From contig CAYRFQ010000021.1 in NCBI GenBank assembly GCA_964423615.1, positions 42,102-106,101 on the forward strand: a stretch of 64,000 nt of DNA, given 5' to 3'. Positions within the stretch are counted from its first letter, which is position 1; each line of letters starts with the position of its first letter. The translations under genes were made by a program, and so were the position numbers. The DNA is from CAYRFQ01 sp964423615 (GTDB lineage Bacteria; Planctomycetota; Planctomycetia; Gemmatales; Gemmataceae). Positions 37,401 through 47,119 of the stretch are shown piece after piece. The notes under the pieces were generated by a model that was given only the letters and a program-made list of their open reading frames with translations, was not told the DNA's origin and did no database searches.

Positions 37401-40055
37401 ATGTGTTTTATCAGGATAGGGACGCTGGTTGTCAGCTTGTTGGTATCGACAGTTGTCGTTGGCGGAGAACGACCGGCAAAAACAGCTCGTCTCGATGTCT
37501 TCGCTGATCCATTGCCCAGAGGGGCCATTGCGCGACTCGGAACCACTCGTTGGCGGTTGTTCGAAAGTCCCTTGCTGTTTTCTGAGGATGGAAAAAAAGC
37601 AATCGTTGTTGGCCGCAAACCTCGTCTGATCGATGGAGTCACGGGCAAGACATTGGTGACGTTTGACATTGGTTGCCGCTCTGCTTTCTGGATGCCGGAC
37701 AATAGCACCCTTCTCGTGGCTGGAAATGCCGACTCCAATAAGTCCTCCATAAACGGGTTGTATTGTCTCGATCTCAAGTCGGGTCGAGTGGTGCGAAAGG
37801 TGAGGCTCGAAGCTGACTATGTTTCCTGGTCTGCTGATGGTCAACGGTTCCTCTCCGGTACCCGACTTTTTGGAAGTGGTTGGGTTGAGGTGAAAGTATG
37901 GGACTTGAAGTCTGCCGAGGTTATTCGTGTGTGGAAGAAAGTCCAAGGTGAGCCTTGGCTGTCGCCGGACGGGAAGACGATAGGCTTGCGAACGAAGACG
38001 ACGATGATCCTCCGGGATGTCGGTGACGGAACTGAAGTTTGTCGGTGGAATTGTACGCTTCCGAAGATTTTTGGAACTCATCGGTCGAGGCGATTTCTTT
38101 TTTCTCCTGATGGCAAGATGGTGGCGTGTACGGATCGAAACGGGGTCACGCTTTGGGATGCTTCGACGGGACATCCTTTCTCTGTGGGAAGGCTTGGGCC
38201 TTTGTTGAAGACGGGCTCGGAACCAACTTCGTCACTGAGGTTTAGTGGTGATGGTCGGTATTTGGCTGCCGGTACTCGTCGAGGGGATGTGTATTTGTGG
38301 GACCTACGCAGCGGGAAGTTCCTGGATTGGGGAACTCAGGTCGGCCAAGGGGAGCCAGTCACCGTTCTCGACTTTACCACCGATGCGAAAATGCTTGTCA
38401 GTCAGTCCTACAGAGTTCCTTCAGCGAGACGATGGAACATTACGACCGGCAAAGAGATAGTCTTGCCAGGAGCCAATGCCAGAGGTGTTAACAGGGTCAC
38501 CTTTAGTCCGAACGGCCAATGGATAGCGACACTTGGGTGGAAGGAGCCAGTTTCCGTCTGGGACGCTCGGACTGGGCAATTGGTCCAGCGTTTTCGTACA
38601 CAGGAGGACTTCGGGCATTCGAGTCAGACTCCCATGGTCTTCCTCCCGAGTGGTCAATTTCTCGCGAGTGGTTATGACCACTTTTTATCAGTGTGGGACT
38701 GGAGGAAGGGCCAACTGCATTATCAAACCAAGGGCGGTGGGCCGAACGACCCCATGATTCCCGACGCTGATCGGTCTCGGATTTTCTGTACGAATTGTGC
38801 TTTGGATCATGACCGGATCGTGGTTCGGTTCCAAGGTAAAGTCAAGGAGGTGCTCGGTGGACTGCGAGGCTTCGGTTGTGCAGAACGCACACAGATATCC
38901 TGGAGCCGACTTGGCATTTTCGACATCCGACAGGGGAAAATCGTCGAGTCGTTCCGGACCAACCGTCGCTATCCGCTGTCGATGGTTTGGCTCTCTCCTG
39001 ATGAACGAACGCTCGTCGGCGTTACCAATCCGCCGTCTGAACTGTATGCTTGGGATTTAAAGCGTCAGTGCCAACTATTCCGGTTTGCGGGGATCAACAC
39101 GAGTGTGTGGAAAGTGTTTTTTTCTGCCGATCGACGACAAATCTTTGTGCCTACCCAACGGTTAGAAACCAATAGGCGAACCCACATCGTTCACGTTTAC
39201 GAACTGGCTTCGGGAAAGAAACGCGCCGAGTTGGAGTTCCCCTGGGAGCCCGATTTGCTCACAACGATTGCCATCGCCAACGAACGGCTCGTGGCGATCA
39301 CACGAGGAAGAAAAATTTACCTTATCGATCTACTTACTCGAAAGAAACTCGCTGAGTACGATTCGGGTGAGCGAGGACAAGTTCTAGCTTTGGCGTTTTC
39401 GAAGGATGGCAAAACGATTGTGACTGGGAACGAAGACTCGACGGCTCTCGTCTGGGACGTTTCCAGGCTGGTACGTCGTGAGAAGGAACTTGAACTCACT
39501 CAGGAAGAACTGCAACGGTGTTGGACCGACCTGGCGGATACTGATGCGGGCAAAGCGTATGAGGCCGTGCGTCGGTTGGGACTTTCACCGAAGGAAACCG
39601 TGAGCCATTTCAACGAGCAATTAAAAGTCAAAAAGCGAATCTCTCAGAAACAAATCGACACCTTGGTCAAGCAACTCGGAAGCGAGCGCTTTACCGTGCG
39701 GGACCGAGCAAGCCAGCGATTGTTGGTTCTCGACTTCGTGGCAGAGGAGGCGCTAATCGCCGTTGTGAAAGACCCACCTTCGTTAGAAACCAGCTTACGT
39801 GCGAGAAAGATTCTGCAAGGTATTCGAGAAGCCAGAAAAAGATCACCAATCCCACTGCCCAAGGAGATACTCCGAGGTGTTCGCGCTGTGGAAGTGTTGG
39901 AGCGGATTGGGAATCGGGAGGCTGCCGTTCTGTTGGGTCGTTTGTCGAAAGGACTGCCACCGACCATGGTGACTCGCGAAGCCCAAGCGTCTTTGCGTCG
40001 GGTAGAATTGCGAAAAATTCGGGGAAGTAGTGATTCGTCAAACTCAGGCAAATAA
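37401..40055 (+). CDS. Large exported WD40 propeller protein, first of a tandem pair
   Basis: 884 residues from ATG 37401 with GGAGAACGCT before it. Signal peptide about 1-22, then the planctomycete motif VFADPLPRGAIARLGTTRWR near 30-50. Residues 60-720 carry about a dozen WD-like repeats (WDLKSAEVIRVW, LWDASTG, VYLWDLRSGKF, VSVWDARTGQLVQRF, ALVWDVSRL). The last 150 residues are helical and HEAT-like (LVKQLGSERFTVRDRASQRL, RAVEVLERIGNREAAVLLGRL). Such proteins are probably scaffolds outside the cytoplasm. The neighbour 69 bases downstream is a close paralogue. Confidence 0.87.
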   Translation: MCFIRIGTLVVSLLVSTVVVGGERPAKTARLDVFADPLPRGAIARLGTTRWRLFESPLLFSEDGKKAIVVGRKPRLIDGVTGKTLVTFDIGCRSAFWMPDNSTLLVAGNADSNKSSINGLYCLDLKSGRVVRKVRLEADYVSWSADGQRFLSGTRLFGSGWVEVKVWDLKSAEVIRVWKKVQGEPWLSPDGKTIGLRTKTTMILRDVGDGTEVCRWNCTLPKIFGTHRSRRFLFSPDGKMVACTDRNGVTLWDASTGHPFSVGRLGPLLKTGSEPTSSLRFSGDGRYLAAGTRRGDVYLWDLRSGKFLDWGTQVGQGEPVTVLDFTTDAKMLVSQSYRVPSARRWNITTGKEIVLPGANARGVNRVTFSPNGQWIATLGWKEPVSVWDARTGQLVQRFRTQEDFGHSSQTPMVFLPSGQFLASGYDHFLSVWDWRKGQLHYQTKGGGPNDPMIPDADRSRIFCTNCALDHDRIVVRFQGKVKEVLGGLRGFGCAERTQISWSRLGIFDIRQGKIVESFRTNRRYPLSMVWLSPDERTLVGVTNPPSELYAWDLKRQCQLFRFAGINTSVWKVFFSADRRQIFVPTQRLETNRRTHIVHVYELASGKKRAELEFPWEPDLLTTIAIANERLVAITRGRKIYLIDLLTRKKLAEYDSGERGQVLALAFSKDGKTIVTGNEDSTALVWDVSRLVRREKELELTQEELQRCWTDLADTDAGKAYEAVRRLGLSPKETVSHFNEQLKVKKRISQKQIDTLVKQLGSERFTVRDRASQRLLVLDFVAEEALIAVVKDPPSLETSLRARKILQGIREARKRSPIPLPKEILRGVRAVEVLERIGNREAAVLLGRLSKGLPPTMVTREAQASLRRVELRKIRGSSDSSNSGK

Positions 40056-40123
40056 TTGGAAATCTCGAGGAGCTTTGATACCGTACGATATGTTTGCATT
40101 TTCCCATAGCCCAGGAGGACACC

Positions 40124-42700
40124 ATGCGGTTTGCCAGGACTCTTGCTTTGGTCGTTGCGGTGGTCGGAGGATCTTTGGTTTGTGGGGAGGAAAATCCCAA
40201 GAAAAGACGGGTCGATGTTTTCGGCGAACCATTGCCTCGCGGTGCCATCGCAAGGCTGGGAACAACCCGATGGCTGTTGCACGAGAGCCCTATGCTGTTC
40301 ACGTCCGATGGCAAATTGGCGGTTACCGATGCCCGGCGACCTTGTGTGATCGATATGGCCACAGGCAAAACTGTGCGGATGTTGAACGTCACGTCGCTTG
40401 GGTCCTTTCTGATGCCGGACGATAAAACCCTTGTTGTTGCAGGTATTCGCGATTCGAAAGACGTCTCGAGCTTCGACGGGTTGTCATGCTTCGACATTCA
40501 CACGGGAAAGATCGTGCGTCACTTTCGGATATTCGGATATGATTTTTCTTGGTCGCGAGACGGGCGGCGTGTGGTCGGGTGTGAGTTGGGTGGTCGTCGC
40601 CTGGTAAAAGTTTGGGACTTGAAAACGGGGAAGGTCCTGCAGACTTGGACATCTCCGTGGGGACAAGCGTTACTCTCGCCAGATGGGAAAATCGTCGCCT
40701 TTCGGAATAGCAAGTCTATCAAGATTTGTAACGTCTCGGATGGAAAAGAACGATGTCGTTGGAAGAGCCGTTCTCCCAACGTGGGAGTGTCCGACCATTG
40801 CAAGAAGTTTCTCTTTTCCCCGGATGCAAAGTTTGTCGCTTGCACAGAAACGGGCGCAGTGACGTTGTGGGACGTCACAACAGGAAAGCCCAGGCGAGTT
40901 TCCAAGTTGGGCTCTCGGCTGGAAACAGGCAAAGAAAGTCCAGTCACGATTACCTTTAGCGTTAGCGGGCGGTATCTTGCTGCGGGGACTTCTTCGGGGA
41001 ATTTGTATGTTTGGGACTTGCGACAAGGGAAGCTGGTGCAGCGGATTCTCGATGCCGGACATGGGCTCCCGGTCTACGTTCTGAATTTCACGCCGGACAA
41101 CAAAACACTCATCAGCCAGGCCAGGTTTTTTCAATCCGCACGGTTGTGGGACATTGCGACCGGCAAGGAGATGACTCCGCCCGGTGTCAACGGCTCGCCA
41201 GTGGACGCAATCGCTTTCAACAATGACGGGAAGCAAATAGCCACTCATGGACCGGGAGCTCCGCTCACGGTCTGGAACTCTCGCACAGGTAAGGTTCTTC
41301 ATCGGTTTTCCACGTTCGGTTATCTGGGACAGTCCAACGATGGACCGTTGGCCTTTTTGGCGAAAGACAAATTATTGGCGCGAGGGTTTCGTCATTGGCT
41401 GTCGGTTTGGGATTTATCAAGTGGTGAACTCCTACATAAAACGAAGGGTAAAGGCCCCTTCGACACGACTCAGAATAACAGTATCCAGGACCGCGTTGTT
41501 TTTCCCAACTGCAGCTTGGACGAAAACCGTTTCCTTGTGGTATTTCCAGGGCAGTTCAAGCCGCCGGAGAATCCTCGGGCTCATTTCATTCATCCCCTTC
41601 GGTGGTATCGAGTTGGCGTGTTCGATCTTCGTCAAGGGGAGGTCGTGGAATCGTACCGAGTCGATCTGGACTACCTTGCGAAGATTGCTTTATCGCCTGA
41701 CAAACGAACCCTCGTTGGTGTCAATCACTTTAGCAAGCTCGTTGCCTGTGATTGGAACCGGCGTGTGAAGTTGTTCAGCCTCCCCACTTTTCAGCATCCG
41801 ATTCGCCGGATCTCGTTCTCTCGTAATGGCCGGATGTTGTTCGTACTGACCGTTGAGAACTCCAAAACAAGTCGGAAACACATCATTCATGTTTACGAGA
41901 TGGCGTCGGGCAAGAAACGATGGAAGGCAGAATTCAAGTTCGACGGTAGCTCCCCGTCTCTTTGTTGTGTGGCTAATGAACGTTTGGTTGGATTCACCCA
42001 AGGTGACGAAGTGTCGCTCTTCGACCCACGCACTTGTGAGAAGTTGGCCCAATTGAAAGCGTCCGGGGGATGGATTCGATGCCTGGAGTTTTCGCCCGAT
42101 GGAAAGATGCTCGGCACCGGGAGTGAAGACACCACGGCGTTGGTTTGGGACGTGTCGAAAGTTCTGACTCCCACGAAGACCGTCGATTTGACCAAGAAGG
42201 CGTTCGATCAATGTTGGTCTGATCTTATGAGTCAAGATCCTAGGAGGGCATACACGGCGATTCGTCTCCTGAGTCTGGCACCACAAAAAACGGTGGGGTA
42301 CTTGAATGAGGTGATGAAGCCCGTCCCACCAATGTCGGAAAAACAAATTCGAACGTTGGTGCATCAACTCAACAGCGAGCGGTTTGTTATCCGAACTCGA
42401 GCAACGAGGAAGCTATTTATTTTAGGGGAAGCGGCCCGGAGCGTCCTCGAAGCTGTCGAGAAATCTCCGCCGTCGTTGGAGTGCGGTTTGCGTGTGAGGA
42501 AAATACTGCGAAAGCTACAAAAAGCTCGGATGCAAGCACGCCCGTTGGTTGCGGAAGAACTCCGTGTCGTCCGCGCTGTTGAGGTGTTGCAGCGAATCGG
42601 GACGCAGGATGCAAAAGGGTTGCTTTCCCAACTGGCCAAAGGATGGGAGAAGGCGTTGCTTACACGGGAAGCCAAGATGGCGCTCAGGCATAATTCCTGA
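40124..42700 (+). CDS. Large exported WD40 propeller protein, second of a tandem pair
   Basis: 858 residues from ATG 40124, with AGGAGGACACC upstream. Layout is the same as the protein at 37401: signal peptide (FARTLALVVAVVGGSLVCG), VFGEPLPRGAIARLGTTRW, WD repeats across residues 60-700 (VKVWDLKTGKVLQTW, VTLWDVTTGKP, YVWDLRQGKLVQRIL, ALVWDVSKVL) and a C-terminal HEAT-like tail (VHQLNSERFVIRTRATRKL, RAVEVLQRIGTQDAKGLLSQL). Tandem duplication with moderate divergence is the simplest origin. No catalytic motif is visible. Confidence 0.87.
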   Translation: MRFARTLALVVAVVGGSLVCGEENPKKRRVDVFGEPLPRGAIARLGTTRWLLHESPMLFTSDGKLAVTDARRPCVIDMATGKTVRMLNVTSLGSFLMPDDKTLVVAGIRDSKDVSSFDGLSCFDIHTGKIVRHFRIFGYDFSWSRDGRRVVGCELGGRRLVKVWDLKTGKVLQTWTSPWGQALLSPDGKIVAFRNSKSIKICNVSDGKERCRWKSRSPNVGVSDHCKKFLFSPDAKFVACTETGAVTLWDVTTGKPRRVSKLGSRLETGKESPVTITFSVSGRYLAAGTSSGNLYVWDLRQGKLVQRILDAGHGLPVYVLNFTPDNKTLISQARFFQSARLWDIATGKEMTPPGVNGSPVDAIAFNNDGKQIATHGPGAPLTVWNSRTGKVLHRFSTFGYLGQSNDGPLAFLAKDKLLARGFRHWLSVWDLSSGELLHKTKGKGPFDTTQNNSIQDRVVFPNCSLDENRFLVVFPGQFKPPENPRAHFIHPLRWYRVGVFDLRQGEVVESYRVDLDYLAKIALSPDKRTLVGVNHFSKLVACDWNRRVKLFSLPTFQHPIRRISFSRNGRMLFVLTVENSKTSRKHIIHVYEMASGKKRWKAEFKFDGSSPSLCCVANERLVGFTQGDEVSLFDPRTCEKLAQLKASGGWIRCLEFSPDGKMLGTGSEDTTALVWDVSKVLTPTKTVDLTKKAFDQCWSDLMSQDPRRAYTAIRLLSLAPQKTVGYLNEVMKPVPPMSEKQIRTLVHQLNSERFVIRTRATRKLFILGEAARSVLEAVEKSPPSLECGLRVRKILRKLQKARMQARPLVAEELRVVRAVEVLQRIGTQDAKGLLSQLAKGWEKALLTREAKMALRHNS

Positions 42701-42956
42701 CAGATGGTGGCGTCTCCGGTCAGTGAATGTGGACAGTGATGAAGCTGAACGTTCGCAAAAATTTCGGCTCCAAAACCCGTGTTTTCCGAGGGTTTTACAA
42801 TTAACAGCATGTCCAAGGGCCCTTCCGACATGCGTTTAATTCAAAAAAAGGGCGTATTCTCCAGGTTTTTGCATAGAAAAGTCGTCATGAATTCGCTCAA
42901 GAAAAACCAAATTGATAAAAATCTAATGACCAGGGAATTCAATTGAACGATTTCGT

Positions 42957-43199
42957 TTAGGGTGGATCGTGGCCGCCTGGATGCCAAGGTCCGCAACGAC
43001 AGATTCGACAAATGCCTTTCCATGTCCCGATGAGGGGGCCGTATTTTCGTACCGCACCGATGAAGTAATGACTACAACTCGGTGTGAATCGACACACCCT
43101 CGGTAGCAACGGGCTGATGCAGATTTGATAGACTCGCACAGGGACGATTAGCAAAAAAGCAACGATGCTACCGAGGATTCTGAGAATTTTTCGAGTCAT
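42957..43199 (-). CDS. yidD: Membrane protein insertion efficiency factor YidD
   Basis: 80 residues from ATG 43199 (AAGAG before it). Signature text: VRVYQICISPLLPRVCRFTPSCSHYF cut at RFTPSCSHYF, then RCGPWHPGGHDP, the three-Cys pattern of YidD. It overlaps the end of rnpA by 32 bases, the usual rnpA-yidD arrangement, and so is translated with it. The usual next gene, the insertase yidC/oxaA, is not here. Confidence 0.92.
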   Translation of the reverse strand: MTRKILRILGSIVAFLLIVPVRVYQICISPLLPRVCRFTPSCSHYFIGAVRKYGPLIGTWKGICRICRCGPWHPGGHDPP

Positions 43200-43590
43200 G
43201 CTCTTGTTTCTTTGAATCACGACTGTCGGAATTGAGTTTGCGTTGGAGCCGAGGCAACAAGCTACGCAGCGACTCTTGGAGTTGTCCGAGTTCCGGTTCG
43301 TCTCGTTTCCGAGGTATCATGATCAGATCGACGCCTGTAGGTAATTCGTGCTTCGTCAAACGAAAGGCCTCGCGGTACAGCCGCCGGATTCGGTTACGGT
43401 GGTGGGCCTCTCCGATTTTGCGGGACACCGACAGCCCAAGCCGGGAATACTCGAGGTTGTTGTTGCACCCATAGATGATCAACCACTCGTCGGCCACCGA
43501 ACGCTTGTGGCCGTAGACTCGCTTGAAGTCGTCGCGGCCTTTCAAGTGCTCGTGCGGGCGATACCGAAAGGATGGTGTTGTGTCGGTCAT
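43168..43590 (-). CDS. rnpA: Ribonuclease P protein component
   Basis: 140 residues. The RNR motif region GLSVSRKIGEAHHRNRIRR is conserved, and the product should bind the RNase P RNA to mature tRNA 5' ends. I take ATG 43590 (MTDTTPSFRY); ATG 43605 in the same frame is an alternative. The C-terminal 25 residues (DSRDSKKQEHDSKNSQNP) are an unusual Asp/Lys/Ser tail. rpmH, which normally precedes rnpA, is not present: the 160 bases up to the next gene have no room for it. Confidence 0.9.
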   Translation of the reverse strand: MTDTTPSFRYRPHEHLKGRDDFKRVYGHKRSVADEWLIIYGCNNNLEYSRLGLSVSRKIGEAHHRNRIRRLYREAFRLTKHELPTGVDLIMIPRKRDEPELGQLQESLRSLLPRLQRKLNSDSRDSKKQEHDSKNSQNPR

Positions 43591-43753
43591 GGGTTTTATT
43601 CTCATCCCTTGAATGAATAGATGAGCTCGGAAACTGTAGACTGCCTCTGATCACGACACCTGGGAGCGGAAACAAGGTTCGGTACTGAGTTGTACTTTAC
43701 TTTGTTGACGCAATGAATGATAGGGTTGGAGAAAAACGGTCTACGAAGTTGGG

Positions 43754-45481
43754 TCAATCCAAAGATGAACTCGCCCAAGGGAACAAAAAACGTGGTTCCG
43801 GGTCCGCCCACTCAAATTCATCCACTTGGAATTCTTTGAATCGAGACTCGTAGAGTTCTTCCAACTCGGGAAAATCATGGTTTGGTTCCAGGCCCGAAAA
43901 CCACGCCAGGCGTTCACAATCGAGTAGAGCGTGGATGCCTCTCTCAGTCGCATTCCCCCACTTGGCATCAACGAACGCCAAGTTCGGTAGGGTGCAAGAA
44001 TTTGCCAACGCAAGAGCGCCAGTATCACCTGGTTGTTCGAAGTCGTCGGAGAGCCATGAGAACTCTAAATGGTTGAGTCTCGAGAGGTAGGGCGACTTTG
44101 CGATGGCCTGTATGCCTCGGTCGCCGATGCTTTCGGGAATTGCCAGGAGCTGAAGCTTGGCAGCGTTTGGAGATTGGACGAACAGTTCAAGGGTCTCGTC
44201 GGTGAGGTGTTTGCCACTCAAGTCCAAGACCACAAGGTTGTTCAAGTGTTTCGCTTTCGCAAGAGCTTCCATCGTGGATGCATTGAATTTAGCTGTTGCG
44301 ATATTGAGGAGTGTCAATCCAGCAACATTTTCGCTCGCCGCCAAGGCTTCGATGTCTGGAGCCTCGAGTTGACAGTGATCCAGGCTCAAATTTTTGACTT
44401 GTTTCAAGTTGGGAGAATTCAGGAAAGCACGAAGTCCACAAGAGTTCAATGAGGTCTCGAACGAAAACGAAAGCGTTCGGAGTTTTCCCCACGAGGCGAC
44501 TTCGGCTAGCGAGGTTATGAAGCTCGTCGAATTAGACTCGTGAGAACTGATTCCTCCGATTCCGAGTTTGCGGATTTGCGATTCCGAGATGGCCTCAGCG
44601 AGGGCAAGAATGGTTTGGTCTGCCTCAAGGAGTTCCAAATGGCCGATATGGAGTTCATGGAGCCGAGACCACAAGGGCGATTGTATGAGGGTATTTATCC
44701 CCGCTGGTGTCATGCTTTCGTCGCGATATGGATCATGAATATTCTTGGACAAATCCAAATGCGTCAACTGTCGAGCCAAAGGCGATTTCACAATCGCTTC
44801 GACGCCTTGGTCCGACAGCCCCATCTCGCTGATCGATAGTTTTCGCAATTTTTTTAGCGATTGGAGCATCCCATTTCCGGGACGTATCGGGGACGCTCGA
44901 CCCCGGGTGCCAAGCATTTCGTAGATGGCTCGGTCGTAGAAGAGATTGCCGCCACTAGCATCGAGGGTTTCCAAGTTTGTCAATTGCTTGGACGAAACCA
45001 CGGCAAGGAAATCTTCGAGGGCGAGGCTCTCTCCGATGCCAAGGTAGGTGAGTCGAAGTGTTTCGACACGGCTCAACAGCGGAGAGGAAGCTATGATTTC
45101 ACCCCAGCCGGGCTTTTCGTCGAACTCGAGTTTCAGGTCTCGTATTGGATGTTTGGCAAAGAGCTCGGGACTCTCTTCTAGAAACGAATGCGAATCTTCG
45201 GGAATATAGACTTCGAGGAATCCGCGACGAAAACCAACGTTCTGGAAGCCTTCCTTCCACTGTGAATGATATTTTGAAAGGAGTCGATATTCTCTGACGC
45301 GCAAGTCACTACATCGATCGTCGTCGTATGGCAAATTTGCCAAGTCGCACTGGATGCGGATGAACTCGGCGCGAGCTATATTCACTTCACCGCTGCGTTC
45401 TTCAAGCCAATCGGCGTAGATCAAGCGAGGTGCGTCCTCATCCGGTCGTTCGATGATCGTTCGTAGGAGTTCGGTCGTCAT
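43754..45481 (-). CDS. TIGR02996-domain leucine-rich-repeat protein
   Basis: 575 residues. Residues 1-45 match the planctomycete TIGR02996 domain (ERPDEDAPRLIYADWLEERSG and IARAEFIRIQ), abundant in Gemmata. Residues 110-550 are leucine-rich repeats of ribonuclease-inhibitor type (LTNLETLDASGGN, LTHLDLSKN, LNNLVVLDLSGKHLTDETLELF, LNHLEFSWL), about a dozen, with Gly-rich helices. No signal peptide, so probably cytosolic. Such proteins are presumed to be protein-binding adaptors. The start at 45481 has only a weak AAGAAA ribosome site. Confidence 0.88.
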   Translation of the reverse strand: MTTELLRTIIERPDEDAPRLIYADWLEERSGEVNIARAEFIRIQCDLANLPYDDDRCSDLRVREYRLLSKYHSQWKEGFQNVGFRRGFLEVYIPEDSHSFLEESPELFAKHPIRDLKLEFDEKPGWGEIIASSPLLSRVETLRLTYLGIGESLALEDFLAVVSSKQLTNLETLDASGGNLFYDRAIYEMLGTRGRASPIRPGNGMLQSLKKLRKLSISEMGLSDQGVEAIVKSPLARQLTHLDLSKNIHDPYRDESMTPAGINTLIQSPLWSRLHELHIGHLELLEADQTILALAEAISESQIRKLGIGGISSHESNSTSFITSLAEVASWGKLRTLSFSFETSLNSCGLRAFLNSPNLKQVKNLSLDHCQLEAPDIEALAASENVAGLTLLNIATAKFNASTMEALAKAKHLNNLVVLDLSGKHLTDETLELFVQSPNAAKLQLLAIPESIGDRGIQAIAKSPYLSRLNHLEFSWLSDDFEQPGDTGALALANSCTLPNLAFVDAKWGNATERGIHALLDCERLAWFSGLEPNHDFPELEELYESRFKEFQVDEFEWADPEPRFLFPWASSSLD

Positions 45482-45598
45482 GGGATTTCTTGAATGTTAT
45501 CCGAGCGTGCTGACAGCCGTCAGTATAGCGAACAAAAGAGGAAGTGGAGAGTGGAGAGCGGAGAGAGACAACCACGCGAAAGCGCGAAGAGATGAGGA

Positions 45599-46840
45599 TC
45601 AATACTCGAGACCGAACCCGAACTGCGCTCCAAACAGATTCAAGTTGGTATCGAGCCCGGTAGCATTGTTCGCCCCAAAGTATGTTTTGGAGACCAGCCC
45701 GGCTCGAAGAAAGGCGTGCCCCCAGCCGAGAGGAAAGCCATATTCCATCCCCACTTCGAGTTCCAAGACAGGCAGTAAGTCATCGAATGTTTGGTCACGC
45801 GTGTCCAGGTCTTCCAACTCAACATCGATGAACCCGATGGGGTCAACGAGGGACTCGAAAACTCGGAGTTCTTGGGTTAATGTACCCACCAGCAACGCCG
45901 CTCGCCCAGCACCGTAAAACGCAAGTCCTTTCGGCCCAACCCAATACTTCCCCTCGAAGGCAATTGTCGGCCCAGCCCCGTTGAAGGTCTGCAGGAAATT
46001 CCACAACAACAGCTCTGTCGACAGAAGACCAGCAGCTGCAGGTGCAGGTGAAGCTGCTTGGTTCGACACCTGGGCGAAGTACGTTTGTTCAAGATGGAGA
46101 TATTGGACGCCCCCGTACATGTCGAGTTGGAAGCAGTTGTGCCGGATTTTCCAGATCGCCTCGATCTCCACCGTGTTGATGGTTAAATCGCTCTCGAAAC
46201 GGAGGATGTCTTGTCCATTCCCTCGCCCGACCAAAATCCGAGGTGACAGAACTGTTCGATCGAGTCCCTGCGGTTGGCTCAGGTCCATTCGTTGCTCCAC
46301 TCCCGGCAACGCTGGGGGAACTTCGATCTTCATGTTTGCGGCTTGAGTCGGATTCAGTGAACTCCGAAGTTCGTTGGCTTCTTGGTCGAAGTTGAAATAC
46401 CGGACCTGAAATCCCAGGTGGGCATCGGGGTACATCCACCCGACCCAAAGCGCTGGCGACAAGCCGTAGTCGTAATCGAACTCAGTGATCCGCTCCTGAT
46501 TGCCTGTGTTGCGGAATACCGTCGTTTGGAATGCCGCGTTGTTGGCAATGAATGGGCGAAGCACGTAGAGGTCCACTTCCGCGAAAAAACCATGTTTGGC
46601 AACCGGACCCAGCTCCTCAAGTTCCTCCTCAAGGATTGGAGGCGGTTCCCCAGGAAACGGCTCTTCGAACGTGAGGTCGGGCATCATCCCCACGATGGCT
46701 GCGTCGGCTTTGTCTTTGTCGGTGGGCTGGTGTTCCGCCGTCACGTCGGGGAATGCGTCCGCAGGTTCCTGGCCGAGCGTTGCCGAGCAACACAAGCCCA
46801 AGACGATCAGACAAAATGTCAATCGCCAATGATACGCCAT
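45599..46840 (-). CDS. BBP7-family outer-membrane beta-barrel protein
   Basis: 413 residues from ATG 46840, preceded by GCGGGGAA. Signal peptide 1-23 (LTFCLIVLGLCCSATLGQ). Residues 25-65 are Pro/Glu-rich (EEPFPGEPPPILEEELEEL), then the barrel: WVGWMYPDAHLGFQVRYFNF, IEAIWKIRHNCFQLDMYGGVQYLHLEQ, and a C-terminal strand ending GAQFGFGLEY with a terminal aromatic residue, typical of outer-membrane barrels. It resembles the planctomycete BBP7 family. Porin-like or structural role; substrate unknown. It lies between the LRR gene and the FtsH-like gene, all on the minus strand. Confidence 0.75.
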   Translation of the reverse strand: MAYHWRLTFCLIVLGLCCSATLGQEPADAFPDVTAEHQPTDKDKADAAIVGMMPDLTFEEPFPGEPPPILEEELEELGPVAKHGFFAEVDLYVLRPFIANNAAFQTTVFRNTGNQERITEFDYDYGLSPALWVGWMYPDAHLGFQVRYFNFDQEANELRSSLNPTQAANMKIEVPPALPGVEQRMDLSQPQGLDRTVLSPRILVGRGNGQDILRFESDLTINTVEIEAIWKIRHNCFQLDMYGGVQYLHLEQTYFAQVSNQAASPAPAAAGLLSTELLLWNFLQTFNGAGPTIAFEGKYWVGPKGLAFYGAGRAALLVGTLTQELRVFESLVDPIGFIDVELEDLDTRDQTFDDLLPVLELEVGMEYGFPLGWGHAFLRAGLVSKTYFGANNATGLDTNLNLFGAQFGFGLEY

Positions 46841-46978
46841 TTCCCCGCACCCCTTCCCGGAAGGGAACTTAGTTCTCGTCGGACCTGCTTCCGGCCAATC
46901 GGTTTCGTGGTCGCGATCTTTTGTGTTCGTTCTGAAGCGGGGGAAATATACTCGGATCGCAATCCGTTGCAAGGGCAG

Positions 46979-47119
46979 TTGAGAGTTAAGAGTTTAGAGT
47001 TGAGAGAAAGAAAGCGATTCTTTGCAGTTCTCTTTTACCTGAGCAGAATGCCTACGTCCGATGAGTTTGGCCTTCGACGAAACAGCAAGGTCTGTCAACT
47101 CTCAACCCTCAACTCTCAA
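46979..47119. repeat. Inverted repeat of TTGAGAGT-type arms over the FtsH-like stop codon
   Basis: The left arm 46979-47006 (TTGAGAGTTAAGAGTTTAGA...) and the right arm 47092-47119 (CTGTCAACTCTCAACCCTCA...) are inverted copies with a few mismatches, about 85 bases apart. The right arm covers the stop codon at 47116-47118. A similar GTGGAGAGTGGAGAGCGGAG run lies at 45542-45561. It may be a terminator-like fold or a spreading simple repeat. Confidence 0.6.
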
